A stretch of 64,000 nt of DNA from positions 32,501-96,500 of the forward strand of contig CAUYUJ010018065.1 in assembly GCA_963575745.1 (NCBI GenBank), written 5' to 3'. The notes under the pieces were generated by a model that had not been told where the DNA came from, made no database searches, and saw nothing but the letters and a program-made list of their open reading frames with translations. Every line of letters starts with the position of its first letter. Position 1 is the stretch's first letter. This document shows positions 28,170 through 38,517 of this stretch, piece by piece. Position numbers and translations under genes: made by a program. This stretch comes from Prorocentrum cordatum (Eukaryota; Sar; Dinophyceae; Prorocentrales; Prorocentraceae).

Positions 28170-29510
28170 GTGGACGCGGAGGAGGAGGAGGAGGAGGAGG
28201 AGGACGAGGAGGAGGAGGACGAGGACGAGAACGAGGACGAGGAACGCTTACTGGCAACCTCACTCGTATTCAGACTCGCCCCACTCACGCTCAGAATAGC
28301 TCGTGGCAAGGCTCGAAGCACTCGTGACTCAAGGGGAAAGAAGAGAAGGGAGCAGAGAAGGAAGGAAGGGGAGGGGGGATGAGGCACGGGCTGGAAGCGG
28401 AGGGGTCGACTCGGGGGGGCGAAAGGAGTGCAGCGAAGGAGGAAGCGCGGTCGGGAAGAAGACAGGAGCGGAGAGGGGAGGTCAGAGAGAGAGAGAGATG
28501 CCCCTGCCTGCTGCCTGCCTGCTGCCTGCCTGCTGCGCCAAGCCCTGCCAAGTTTCGAAATTTGGCGCCCGGGCCCCTTCCAAGGCTCCTCGGGAGTGAG
28601 GACTGAGGCTTCGAGGATTACACCCTAGGCGATGGCTAAGAAAACCCAAGTTTTCGGCCAGAGTCTCGATTACTCTTAACCTTTCAATGCAAATCCCAAG
28701 ATGTTGATAGAAGTTCTGGGTTTTATTCAAGTTCTGAGACTATGAATTTCTGAACCCATGATTCCTTAAGCATTTCGCAGGGTGTAGGCAAAGGACCCGA
28801 GGACACGCCCACTCCGTGCCCAGAGGCGCGGTGGCGGATGATCCAGCACGAAAACTACGATCCCCTCCTCCCCCGACAATGTGATTACCAAAGTTGGCAC
28901 TGAATAGTATTGCTTTCCATCAGGACGTTCCCGGTGTTTCAAATGGTGTGCCCCGCTCCCATCGTTCAGAATGCCGTTCTCGCCCGAGCACGGGCAACCT
29001 TTCGGGATCCGAGTCGTTCTTCGTCGTTGTCGTTTTGTTATGTTCTCTTTATCCGCCTTCCTTTGGTTATTTTGCTCTGCCCGTTCCTCCAACTCTTGCT
29101 TATGCTGTTGCCCTCGTCCTCCTACGTTTCTTCCTGCTCATCCTCCACCGCCTCTTCCTATTGCAATGTACAAAGCTCCCCCTTTCCGATGGCGCATAAT
29201 ACGATGGTGTCTTAAGGGAGGTTCCTGGTCCGCTGTGACACCCGTCGGCGGATAGAAAAGCAATCAGTCCAATGGAAAGGCATGGGTGGGAGGAGTAGGA
29301 TGTCAGATACGGCGCGAGCGCAACTAGTTTTTCTCACCCCCCTTCTCACCCCTCCTGCCTCTGCCCTTCATCCCCCCTCCCCGCGCGCGTAGGAGCGCGT
29401 GTGCGCGGGAGCTGGCGCGGGAAGGAAAGATGGGTGGAGGGGTGGATCGACCAGAACGAGGGAGGAGGAGGAAGAGAAGCGAGAACGCGACAGGCTAGTT
29501 CCTCACGTTA
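28170..29510. other. purine tract then unassigned sequence
   Basis: (GGA)n at 28170-28240, a (CTGC) run at 28500-28540, then mixed and AT-richer sequence at 28620-28760. Short frames at 28894-29255 show no domain. No gene recognised. Confidence 0.4.
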
Positions 29511-29519
29511 GTCTGATGG

Positions 29520-29760
29520 AAAAAGGAGGAGGAGGAGGAGGGAGCAGAAGGACGGCGCAGGGAGCCCCCGCCCCCACTCCCACGCACGGAAGGAGGAGGG
29601 AGGGAGCAGGAGGAGGAGGGAGTAGCCAGGAGGAGGAGGAGGACGACGAGGACGAGGACGAGGGACGAGGGACGAGGTACGAGGGAGGAGAGAGAGGGAG
29701 AGGGAGAGGAGCGTAGGAGGAGAAGGAGGGAGGAGGTTGAGGAGGGAGGAGTACTCAGCC
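29520..29760. repeat. (GGA)n purine tract
   Basis: Interrupted GGA/GAC tract. Confidence 0.9.
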
Positions 29761-29868
29761 TGGGCCTGAGGAGGCGAGGGAGGGAGGAGCCATCAGTGAG
29801 AGGAGAGGCAGCGCAGGCCTTTGGGGGGGGGGGGAAGGGAGGAGCCGCCCCCCTCTCCGCCCGCGCAG

Positions 29869-29994
29869 CTGCGCAGCTTCCTCGCGGTGCTGGCGATCGC
29901 CGCCGGCATCCTGGCCTACACGCGCTTGGAGGCTCTGCGCAGGGCCACGGAGGCCAAGTGGGTGGACGAGTGCCCTCCGACGACGACGAGGGCC
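29869..29994 (+). CDS. candidate exon encoding one TM segment
   Basis: A C-rich stretch ending CCGCGCAG gives a good acceptor at 29867-29868. The frame then reads LRSFLAVLAIAAGILAYTR, a clear hydrophobic helix, followed by a charged EALRRATEAKWVDE helix. MITE C2 begins at 29998 and may serve as the following intron. Composition and context favour a real exon of a membrane protein; family unknown. Confidence 0.42.
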
Positions 29995-29997
29995 TGG

Positions 29998-30118
29998 CAT
30001 CGCTCGGACGTGTGCGCTTTTCCTCGGCGAGGACCGTCGAGGAGCATCCTTGATCATTTGGCGGAAAAACCATGCACGAAACCGAAAAAAAACACAGGGA
30101 ATGGATGTCGGAGCGATG
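29998..30118 (+). mobile_element. MITE-like element, family C (copy C2)
   Basis: CATCGCTCGGACGTGTGCG at left and GTCGGAGCGATG at right, with the shared GATCATTTGGCGGAAAAACC and AACACAGGGAATGGA blocks. Confidence 0.82.
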
Positions 30119-30179
30119 GCGAGAGGATCGAGCCGAGGATCGAGAAGTCGAGCAGGAAACACGTCACGAGCGTGTAAAC

Positions 30180-30300
30180 TCTCGCAGCTCCGCCCCCCGG
30201 ACTTCTCGGATGGGCGTTGGCCCCCCCTGTTGCGGCCACCGGTGCCGTCCCTGGGTACAGCGCAGATCGAAGAGATACACGCGGACCTCCGAAAGTTGAT
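30180..30300 (+). mobile_element. MITE-like element, family K (copy K3)
   Basis: AGCTCCGCCCCCCGGACTTC, GGGCGTTGG and ACGCGGACCTCCGAAAGTT correspond to the other K copies, with the GC-rich centre diverged. Confidence 0.5.
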
Positions 30301-30602
30301 GGTCACACAGTCTTTCTTCGAATAACCCAGGGTTATTGATCTTGGCGTGTGTTGCCGGATTTGGGTCTCCAGACACAGACACGTCTGTTTTGTTGTTTGA
30401 GCTCTCCTGTGTGTTGGGTCCTCGTTTCGAATTCGCAGCGCCCCGCGTCTCATTCCTCCGCCTCTTCTCCTCTCTCCCTCCTCGTCCTTGTCATTCGTGT
30501 AGTCGTTACCGTCGTCAGGATCGTCGTTATCAGCATCATCATCTTCATACTCGTTACCATGACCATCATTCACATCACCGTTCGGCCACACCCCTCACAC
30601 GC

Positions 30603-31312
30603 TTCGTGGCCCCATAGGGAGCTCCACCGCGGGTTCCAGTGGCAGTGTTCGCATGCGTACTGGGGTTCAGTCTGCCGCAACCTTCACACCCATCCTGGCA
30701 CCTTAGGGAGCTCGCCCGAATGCTCCAGCGGCAGGGTTCTCATGCGCACTCGGATACAGTTCGGCACACCCTTCACATGATTCATGGCCCCAGCGGGAGC
30801 TCCGCTGGAGGCCCCTTGTGGCAGGCTTCGCATGCTTATTCGGGTCCATTCTGGCACACACCTCACACGCTTCGTAGCCCCATAGGAAGCTCCGCCGAAG
30901 GGTTCGCACGTGTTCTCGGGTCCATTTCGGCACACCCCTCACACGTCTCGGCCCCGTAAGGAGCTGCACTACTCCAATGGCAGGGTTCGCATGCGTACCT
31001 GGGTCCATTCTGTCGCACCTTTCACGCGCTCTCTGGCACCATAGGGAGCTCGACTGAAGGCTCCAGCGGCAGGGTCCGCATGCGCACTTGGGTACACGTC
31101 GGCGCACCCCTCACATGTTTCGTGGCCCCAGAAGGAGCTCCGCCGAAGGCCCCAGCGGCAGGGTTCGCATGCATACTTGCATTCGTTCTGGCGCACCCTC
31201 CACACGCTTCGTGGCCCCACAGGGAGCTCCGCCGAAGGTCCTATTGCCAGGGTTCGCGTACGTAGTCGAGTCCATTTTGGCACATCCCTCATACGTTTCG
31301 TGGCCCCATGGG
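30603..31312 (-). repeat. about 90-bp tandem repeat, array 1 (reverse)
   Basis: Units contain TCGTGGCCCC, AGGGAGCTCCGCCGAAGG, GGCAGGGTTCGCATGC and CACCCCTCACACG. They are the reverse complement of the array at 38518-39108. About seven or eight units. Confidence 0.85.
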
Positions 31313-31489
31313 TGGAGACCTCACCTTCCCGCGGGGGGAGGAAGGGGTCCACCTCGGCACGTCCTCTCCTGGGTCGGGATGCCAACCAACATATCCTACT
31401 CGGCAAGCTCGGGGTTCGAGGAGGACGAGGGTGCTCTTCGCCAGTGTCGGTGTCTGGGGGTCCGTTTCGGTTCCATCTCATCCTCCTGT

Positions 31490-32040
31490 TGGTTCTGTGC
31501 CTCCTCTTCCTCCTCCTCTTCCTCCTCCTGCTCCTCCCGCTTGTCCTTCTCATCCTCCTTTTCCACTCGTCCTCACTCCTCCTGTTCATCCTCCTCGTCC
31601 TCCTCCTCGTCTTCCTCATTCCCCCCATCCTCATCATCAGTCACAGCATCAGAATCATCAGCAGCAGCAGCATCATCACCAGCATCATCAACATCGTCAT
31701 CATCTGCATCAGCATCATGGTCATCATCATAAGCATCGCCATCATCATCATCCTCATCATCATCAGCAGCATCATCATCACCAGCAGCATAGTCATCACC
31801 AGCATCATCAACATCATCATCAACGTCATCGTCGTGATCATCACCATCATCACCATCATCAGCATCAACATCAGCATCGGCAGCATCATTATCATCGTCA
31901 TCATCATCAGTATCATCATTATCAGCAGCATCAGCATCAGCGTCAACATCAGCATCATCGTCACCACCATCAGCATCATCAGCATCAGCATCAACATCAT
32001 CAGCATCGTTATCATCACCACTGTCATGATCATTATCCTA
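31490..32040. repeat. (CTC)n then (ATC)n arrays
   Basis: CTC/CTT-rich sequence to about 31620, then a long ATC/AGC array to 32035. Confidence 0.95.
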
Positions 32041-32109
32041 GCCCTGTGGCGCGAGCGCACATCCTCCCAGGGGCGAGAAATTCGCCCACACATTCTCTCT
32101 GTGTAAGGT

Positions 32110-32620
32110 TGCGCAGGAGGCCCAACGAGCCCGCACCTGGCACAGTGCTGCGCCATGGGATGACTCTGACGGTGTTGGAATACGAACCGCAGCACACCAT
32201 CGGGCCCCGTTTGGCGGAGATACTGGAAGAGCACCGCAACCAGGAGTTGCTCATCCTGGCGGGCACACAGGTTCAAGCTCGCCTCTCAGAAGGGTTCTAC
32301 GACGCAAAGTGTCTGGCCGACTTGTCTCAGAGTGACCCGCTACCAGCGAGGCCTTCTCAAACCCGAGCTGCGGCTGCGCGGTGGTCCTTCCGCACGGAGT
32401 TACCCCAGCCGAAGTTCAGAGGAGTTGGCCGAGCCTCGAGGAGATGGGGGGAAGAGCTGTTGCCGTGAGGACGAAGCGCGGCCCGTTGGACACGCCGCGA
32501 TCAACAAAAAGTTGTCATGGTATGGCTTTGCCAGGTCCCTCACCACCGACAAGGCGCACAGCTGTCACCTACGGGGACATTCACGACGGCATCGGCGAGC
32601 CCTCTGGGACTGACGGATGA
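32110..32620 (+). pseudogene. decayed LINE endonuclease (EEP-type) fragment
   Basis: Frame 3 gives LTVLEYEPQHTIGPRLAEIL, then HRNQELLILAGTQ, which resembles the start of the endonuclease/exonuclease/phosphatase domain of dinoflagellate LINEs, where a GTQ/GTR motif follows a helix. Further similarity appears in a different frame: GGRAVAVRTKRGPLDT near 32440-32485, then a PGPSPPT end. At least two frame changes separate these pieces, and no reverse transcriptase follows, so the copy is dead and truncated. The match is to a remembered family pattern and has not been tested by alignment. Confidence 0.45.
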
Positions 32621-32765
32621 CAGCATCGACCAGATCGCTCCCCCGAGTCTCTCGCGTGTGGGGGGGGGCCGTCTCGGGAGACCTGGGGGCGACCGACTAG
32701 TGGCCCAGGGGCGGGTAAGTTGCCCTCGGGACGGAGTCGAGAGGCTTGTCGGCCACGCGTCCTGG

Positions 32766-32890
32766 CATCGCTCGGACGCGTGCACGCTTCCGCGGCGAGG
32801 GCCATCGAGGAGCACCCTCGACCACCGGACGCAAAAAAAAAACATGCACGACACCGAAAAGATGCCCAGGGAATGGACGTCCGAGCGATT
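32766..32890 (+). mobile_element. MITE-like element, family C (copy C3)
   Basis: CATCGCTCGGACGCGTGCA at left, GACGTCCGAGCGATT at right, with an A10 run inside. Confidence 0.82.
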
Positions 32891-33051
32891 GCGAGGCGTA
32901 AGAGTGTGACCCTTCGCCGCAGTGACCTCGGGGTGCGAGCCCACACGGGTCCCCCAGCACCGGCTGGTGCGCTTCGATTTGCCTTCCCCGCCGCCCCCCG
33001 GTGCCGCGCACCAGAGGTCTCTCGTGCGTGTGGCCGAGCCTGCGGAGGGGT

Positions 33052-33231
33052 TACAGCCGGGGCCCTGCAGAAGGAACCCTTTTCGCTGGGGAGGGGCTCG
33101 GTGTTCCTTGATTCTTCTACTCTTTGCCCTCTGTCTTGCAGAGGTTTCCCATGGGAGATCGAAGTGCAACTTACGGGAGACAGGGGCCCCGTTCCTTATT
33201 TAGGGTTCCTTAGGTCAACGCCCCGATTGTA
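33052..33231 (+). mobile_element. 180-bp Tc1/mariner-like MITE, family B (copy B4)
   Basis: TA-CAGCCGGGGCCCTGCAG ... TCAACGCCCCGATTG-TA, 180 bases. It abuts the truncated C4 element. A stray right end (TCAACGCCCCGACCGTA) lies at 33422-33438. Confidence 0.9.
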
Positions 33232-33334
33232 TGCTCGGCGAGGACCACCGAAGAGCATCTGGGAGCACCTGGCGGAAAAGAAAAAAAACGCACGGCATCA
33301 AGACGTGCACGGGGAGTGCACGCCCGAGCGATGG
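33232..33334 (+). mobile_element. MITE-like element, family C (copy C4, left end missing)
   Basis: Starts inside the family consensus at CGGCGAGGACCACCGA and keeps the right end GCCCGAGCGATGG. The missing left terminus coincides with the B4 junction. Confidence 0.6.
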
Positions 33335-33599
33335 CGAGGGCCTCGAGCGGCAGGGCCCTCGGGGGTGCCCAAGCGGGGGGGCGATGGGTAGGTGGGGGAG
33401 ATCATGGCAGGGGCCATGAGGTCAACGCCCCGACCGTATGACGCCGGGTGTCCGGGCACGATGGGGCGTAGGCGCGGGCGCTCGGCAGCGGGGAGAGCAG
33501 CAGCACACGGGGAGGGCCGAGGGAGTGCAGGAAAGCTGCCTCGAGCGGCCGGCGAGGCTGCGACCGCGGGCCCAGAGCGGGTGCTTGGCATGTGCACGC

Positions 33600-33722
33600 G
33601 TCCCTCCTCCTCATCCTCCTCCCTCCTCCTCCTCCTCCTCCTCCTCCTCCTCCTCCTCCTCCCTCCTCCTCCTCCTCCTCCTCCTTCTCCTCCTCCTCCT
33701 CCTCCTCCTCCGCCTCCCCCCC
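33600..33722. repeat. (CCT)n tract
   Basis: Near-pure CCT. Confidence 0.95.
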
Positions 33723-33861
33723 CCCGTTTAGTTCTCCCCCGCTGGCGAGCGCCTGAGAGGCGAGGAGGAAGAAAGATTTTGAAGCCTTCCAGTTTGAGAG
33801 AGAGAGGGGGCGGGGGGCTCCTGATGGCCCATTCGTCGGCACGGCCGACTTGATCGGGCAC

Positions 33862-34013
33862 GCGCAGAGAGGGAGGCCAGGGAGAGCGGGGAAGGCGTCT
33901 TGGAGGCACCCCTGCTTCTCAGCAGGCGCAGGCCTCGTCTGCAGATGTAAGGCCGGCGCCTTCTAAGAAGCGGCCTCCTTCTAGGAAGCTTTCCCCTCGC
34001 CCCCTACCCCCTC
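33862..34013. mobile_element. MITE-like element, family F (copy F3)
   Basis: GGGGAAGGCGTCTTGGAGGC, GCTTCTCAGCAGGCGCAGG, GTCTGCAGATGTAAGGCCGG and AGAAGCGGCCTCCTTCTAGG match F1 and F2 in order. Confidence 0.6.
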
Positions 34014-34667
34014 GTACGCGCCGCCAGCTTGATCCGCCTCGAATGCCTCGGAGGGGTCGGGCCCCTCCTTTCCTTTCCTGCTCCTGGAGTGGTCCAGGGG
34101 GGCGAGGGAGGAGGAGTGGGAGGGGGCCAAGAGCAGGGGGAGGAGACGGAGGGGGTGCCATGGGCAGGAGGATGAGGAGGACTGCAGGTGAATTCATGCA
34201 GGCTCCTTGGGCATCTCCCTTCGGGTTGTGTCGCCCAGGTGTTCTGTCCGGGCAAAATTAAAGGAGGATGAGGAGGACGAGGGAGGAGGAGGGAGACGAG
34301 GAGGGAGGAGCGAGGAGGCAGGCGGAGGAGAGAGAGAGGAGCAAGAGCAGTGCCACGAGGGCCACAGAGCAGGAGGCAGGAGGGAGCAAGAGGAGCGAGG
34401 AAGGAGGAGGGAGGGGCGAGTGAGGAGATTGAGGAGGAGGAGGAGGAGGAGGAGGAGGAGGAGGAGGGGGGGAAGTAAGAGAGGGAGGGTATATAGGGGG
34501 AGCAGAAGGAGGAGGGAGGAGGAGCGTGAGCAGGAGCAGCACGCAGCACGAGGGGGTGCGGCCCCTCCAGGTACACCCCTGGGCCCTCTCGGCCGGCGCC
34601 TGCGGCCCTCCCGCGGCGCAAGTGAGGCGGGCTTCCCGCGCCTCTCGGGCGCGTTGGCAGAGCCCCG
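34014..34667. repeat. (GGA)n-rich region
   Basis: G/A-rich throughout, purest at 34260-34310 and 34420-34475. The overlapping serine and leucine frames on the minus strand are artefacts. Confidence 0.8.
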
Positions 34668-34883
34668 AATCATCAGGGGTAACTCGGGTCAGGGCTAACT
34701 CGGGTTCGTTTTTCGGGAGCCCGAACCCGAGTTATCCCGGACCCGAGTTACCCCGGATATTTCGGGCGTCCAGAGCCCCGAATCATCAGGGGTAACTCGA
34801 GTCAGGGCTAATTCGGGTTCCTTTTTCGGGAATCCAAACCCGACTTACCCTGGACCCGAGTTACCCCGGATAATTCGGGCGCC
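34668..34883. repeat. tandem pair of palindromic elements (family L)
   Basis: Two copies (34668 and 34771, 103 bases apart) begin CAGAGCCCCGAATCATCAGG. Each folds on itself through GGGGTAACTCGGGT and ACCCGAGTTACCCC, around a TTTTTCGGGA centre. Confidence 0.8.
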
Positions 34884-35032
34884 CAACGTTGGTAGACTCG
34901 TAGTCTTGTTCGCCATGAGCCCAAGGCGTCGTTGGTCCGATGCTGGGAGTTCCCATAGCCACATCCTCGGGAGCCGAGTTCCCAAGACTGGGCCCCAGGA
35001 GTCGAGGGCGAGACACCGGCACAGACACGAAC

Positions 35033-35176
35033 CGTCGGAACTCCGTACGGACTTCTTGGATCGGCGTTGGGCCTCCCTGGCAGCGCCTCTGGCGCCGCCC
35101 AGGCGCGCTCCGCACGCCAGGCATGGGAACTCAGCGCCGATCCAAAAAAAAAAAACGATTGAGTCCGCACGGACCT
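35033..35176 (+). mobile_element. MITE-like element, family K (copy K4)
   Basis: The clearest copy: AACTCCGTACGGACTTCTTG, GATCGGCGTTGG, then GCGCCGATCCA and A12, ending GTCCGCACGGACC. Confidence 0.65.
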
Positions 35177-35239
35177 GGGACATGTCCATATCCGCTGCCT
35201 CCCGAAGATATGAGAGATCGATCTCCGATCCGTCCAATG

Positions 35240-35341
35240 TACTTATATATATATAGACGTGCATACACATACATACACACACATGCATACATACACACGT
35301 ATACATACATGCATGCATGCATACATCCATACAGACAGACC

Positions 35342-35381
<40 letters not shown>

Positions 35382-35550
35382 GTCATGCACACACATATGC
35401 ATACCTATATACACACATCCATACATACATGCACACATACATACATACATACATACATACATACATACATACATGCATGCATGCATGCATGCATGCATGC
35501 ATGCATGCATGCATGCATGCATGCATGCATGCATGCATGCATGCATACAG
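35240..35550. repeat. tetranucleotide tract (ACAC/ATAC, AGAC, ATAC, ATGC)
   Basis: (CAGA)n at 35333-35382, (CATA)n at 35430-35475 and a self-complementary (ATGC)n at 35475-35546. The ATGC block can extrude as a hairpin. Confidence 0.98.
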
Positions 35551-35629
35551 TGCGCGTATGTGGGGGGGGCCGGGGGCCGGGACCCCGACCACAAATGTGG
35601 GGCCCAGGGCCCGGGCCCGCCCCGCCTTT

Positions 35630-36300
35630 GGGAGGCTTAAAATCGCCCCGGGGAGCCCTCAGACAGCAATCTCGGCAGCCCCAGGCGGTCTCGAGACACC
35701 CCCAAGACGACGTCCAGGGATCTCCGTCGACGCACGATGCGTTTAAATTGCCCCGGAGGCCCCCAAGACGCCCCAAGAGGCTTTTAAGATGCCGCCGAAG
35801 AGCGCCCCGAGAGGGGCAAAATCGTTGGTTTGCATTGTTTTTCCATGATTTTTTGCATTCTCGCTGTTTCGTGCTTCCGACGCTAAAGCACCGCCCAGGA
35901 GGCTCCCCCAACCGCTCCAAGACGGCCCAAGAGGCCCCCAAGACGGCCCCAGGACGGCCCGAGAGAGCCCCGAGACGGCCCCAGAGCCGCCCAAGACGGC
36001 GCAAGAGGGTCCCAAGAAGGCCCCAAGAGGGGCCCAAGGGAGGGAACGCGAACTGAAAACTCAAGCTCTCCGCCCTAAGATGCCCCCAAGAGGCCCAAAG
36101 AGGCCCCCAGGAAGCCCCCAAGAGGCCCCCAAGAGGCCCCAAGAGGCCCCCAAGAGGCCCCAAGAGGCCCCCAAGAAGCCCAAAAGAGGCCCCAAGACGG
36201 CACCAAAAATGCTTCAAAATTCTTTCTAAGAGGCCCCCGAAGACATGCCAAGAAGGTCCCATGACGACTTCAAGAAGCAGTCCAGGATGCTCCGAGGAGG
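35630..36300 (-). repeat. LG minisatellite, reverse orientation
   Basis: CCCCAAGAGGCC-type units, the reverse complement of other LG arrays. An AT-rich linker at 35815-35885 corresponds, reversed, to the linkers near 52110 and 52420. Confidence 0.85.
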
Positions 36301-36314
36301 CCCCAAGAAGCTAG

Positions 36315-36355
36315 CTAGAACCATCGCGCGCGCGAAGCGCGCGCGATGGTTCTAG
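36315..36355. other. perfect 19-bp hairpin with 3-base loop
   Basis: Arms 36315-36333 and 36337-36355 are exact inverse complements (CTAGAACCATCGCGCGCGC and its partner) around GAA. It sits between the reverse LG array and the forward LG array at 36470. Confidence 0.92.
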
Positions 36356-36469
36356 ATGGTATACGTAGTTACACGCACATGCGTGTGGAAATACAATCAC
36401 GCGGCTGACGCTTGTCCGCCGACCCCCAGAAGGAGTGAGAGTTGGCAGATATCGTGGAAATCATTTAGT

Positions 36470-36965
36470 GCGTCATACCATTTGGATGCATTTGAGGGGC
36501 CCTTGGATGCCTCTTAGGGCGTGCTTGGAGGGCTCTGTGGTGCATCTGGAGTGTTTTGGGGAGCCTCTTTGGAGCTTCTTGGAAGCCTCTTGGAGGCATC
36601 GTGGGGCCAGTTGGGGGAAAAGGCTCGAAATGCCAGTTCGTATCCTTGCCCTCGTGGGCACGTCGTGGGCCGTCTTGGAGGCCCTAGGGGCCGTTTGGAG
36701 TCCCTCCTCAGCCGTCTTGAGGTCCTCTTGGGGGCGTCTGGGGCCGTCATGGGGCGGCCTTGGGGTCCTCTTGACCTGTCTGGGACGCTGTAAAAAACAA
36801 GAAAGACAATAATGCTAAAGTTGCACGCTCTCTCAAAGGAATTTGGCGTTGTGGTCCCCTTGAAGCCCTCATGGGCGTCTTGGAGGCCTTTTGGGCCGTC
36901 GGGAGGCCAGCTTTGGTGTTTTTGATGCCTCCGCGGCGTGTTGGAGCCCAGCTTGAGCCAGCTTA
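36470..36965 (+). repeat. LG minisatellite, forward orientation
   Basis: GCCTCTTGGAGG / CGTCTTGGGG units resume after the hairpin, with an A-rich linker at 36788-36840. Confidence 0.8.
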
Positions 36966-37253
36966 CCAGGCACCTTAAGGATCCTGTAGGCCACGGATCG
37001 TGATTTTAGAGGCTCCCGAGGCCCCAGGGGCCGCTGGGACCCCAACCCCCCCTTTAAAATGGCATGTTGGACCCTGGGGGAGGGAGGAAGGGAGAGGGGG
37101 ACAGCCACATGCCTCACACGCCTCCACACCCCCAGCGAGCGGGGGCCGGCGGACGTGTATACACGCATACACACACATACCTAGACAGATGCATATATAT
37201 AGATATACACACACACCTGCACACATCAAAACATACCAAATGTATGTGAAGAG

Positions 37254-37433
37254 AACAGTCGGGGCCCTGAAGAAGGAACCCTTTTCGTTGGGGAGGGGCT
37301 CCGTGTTCCTTAATTGTTTCGCAGTTTGCCTTGGATGTTCCTTCGGTTTTCGATAGGAAACCGAAGTTCAACTTGTGGAAAATAGGGGCCTCGTTCCTTA
37401 TTTAGGGTTCCTTACGTCAAGGCCCCGACTGTA
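37254..37433 (+). mobile_element. 180-bp Tc1/mariner-like MITE, family B (copy B5)
   Basis: CAGTCGGGGCCCTGAAGAAG ... TCAAGGCCCCGACTG-TA. The left flank reads AA where the other copies have TA. Confidence 0.92.
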
Positions 37434-37439
37434 TCCAGC

Positions 37440-37605
37440 CAGCGCTTGCATTTAGAGGTTCGCACGTGTGTTCTCAGGAACTGGGCCTGGGTGTCGGTCT
37501 GGCGGCTCCGTGCTCGACGTCGCCGCCCCGCCGTCGCCGTCGCCAGCCGTCGCCGACCGTCGCCAACTCGCATCCGCACGTGTTGCAGCATTTCGATTGC
37601 ACAGT
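37440..37605 (+). repeat. composite-satellite block E (copy 1)
   Basis: GCGCTTGCATTTA, TCAGGAACTGGGCC, GGTCTGGCGGCTCCGTGC and CGTCGCC repeats match 49775-49980. Both lead into GATTGCAC units. Confidence 0.7.
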
Positions 37606-37606
37606 A

Positions 37607-37785
37607 TACAGTCGGGGCCCTGAAGAAGGAACCCTTTTGGTTGGGGAGGGGCTCCGCGTTCCTTAAGTATTTCACAGCTTGCCTCAGGTTGTCCTTTTGT
37701 TTTCGATACGAAATCGAAGTTTATCTTATGGAAAAAGGGACCTCGTTCCTTATTTAGGGTCCCTTAGGTCAAGGCCCCGACTGTA
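37607..37785 (+). mobile_element. Tc1/mariner-like MITE, family B (copy B6)
   Basis: TA-CAGTCGGGGCCCTGAAG ... TCAAGGCCCCGACTG-TA, 179 bases. GATTGCAC-type sequence lies on both sides, so it is inserted in the 14-bp array. Confidence 0.92.
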
Positions 37786-37794
37786 GATGCCCAT

Positions 37795-38260
37795 CACGGG
37801 CTGCATCAAATAGATTGCACCACGCAGGTCGCGCCAAGTAGATTGCAATATGTATAGTACACAGCATAGATCGCACAACGTAGATTGCACTACATAGCTT
37901 GCACCACAGCTACGCTTATACACATATATATATATACTTACATATATACATATATATCTATAAACAAAAAATGAGTTTAACGGTCCGCCTTTTTGCATTG
38001 CAATTTACATGCGGTTCTGCCCCATCGTCCATCCGAAGTATGAACTCGAACCATCCCAGGACGTCCCTTTTCGGTCCCCCCTCATCCTCTGCAAGGAAAT
38101 CTGTTCGCGCGCACCCGTTGATCAAAAGTCATCGGAAACAGGACGACATGCACACGCGCGGGTCGTCGCGCGCGCATACCGAGCTCCTTCAAGAATCTCA
38201 GATCCCCGTAAGGATTCCAAAATCGAGTGTCACGAAAACTTTTTAGTAAAAAAGCAACAA
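37795..38260 (+). repeat. composite satellite: 14-bp array, conserved block, 290-bp unit fragment
   Basis: ATTGCACMACATAG-type units to about 37912, a TATA-rich run, then CATGCGGTTCTGCCCCATCG, and from about 38145 the CACACGCGCGGGTCGTCGCG satellite. The same order occurs at 50035-50840 and 53006-53880. Confidence 0.75.
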
Positions 38261-38355
38261 ATAATAGTAATAATACTAATAATGTTAATAATGTTAATAA
38301 TAATAATAATAAGAAGAATAATAATAATAACAATAATAATAAAAATAATAATAGG
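38255..38355. repeat. (AAT)n tract
   Basis: AAT/ATT-rich microsatellite, unusually AT-rich for this window. Confidence 0.95.
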
Positions 38356-38517
38356 TGCGCAACCCTTTGTTTTATGTGATATGTAAAGATGCAGCATTAT
38401 TGCTTCTGTGGTTGAAGATGTTTTCTACCCATAAAAAGGGGAGGGGAAGAAAACAAAACAATAGTCTGGCGAATGACCCAACCGTGCGCAGTTCTGACAC
38501 CGTCGTTATCTGCACCG

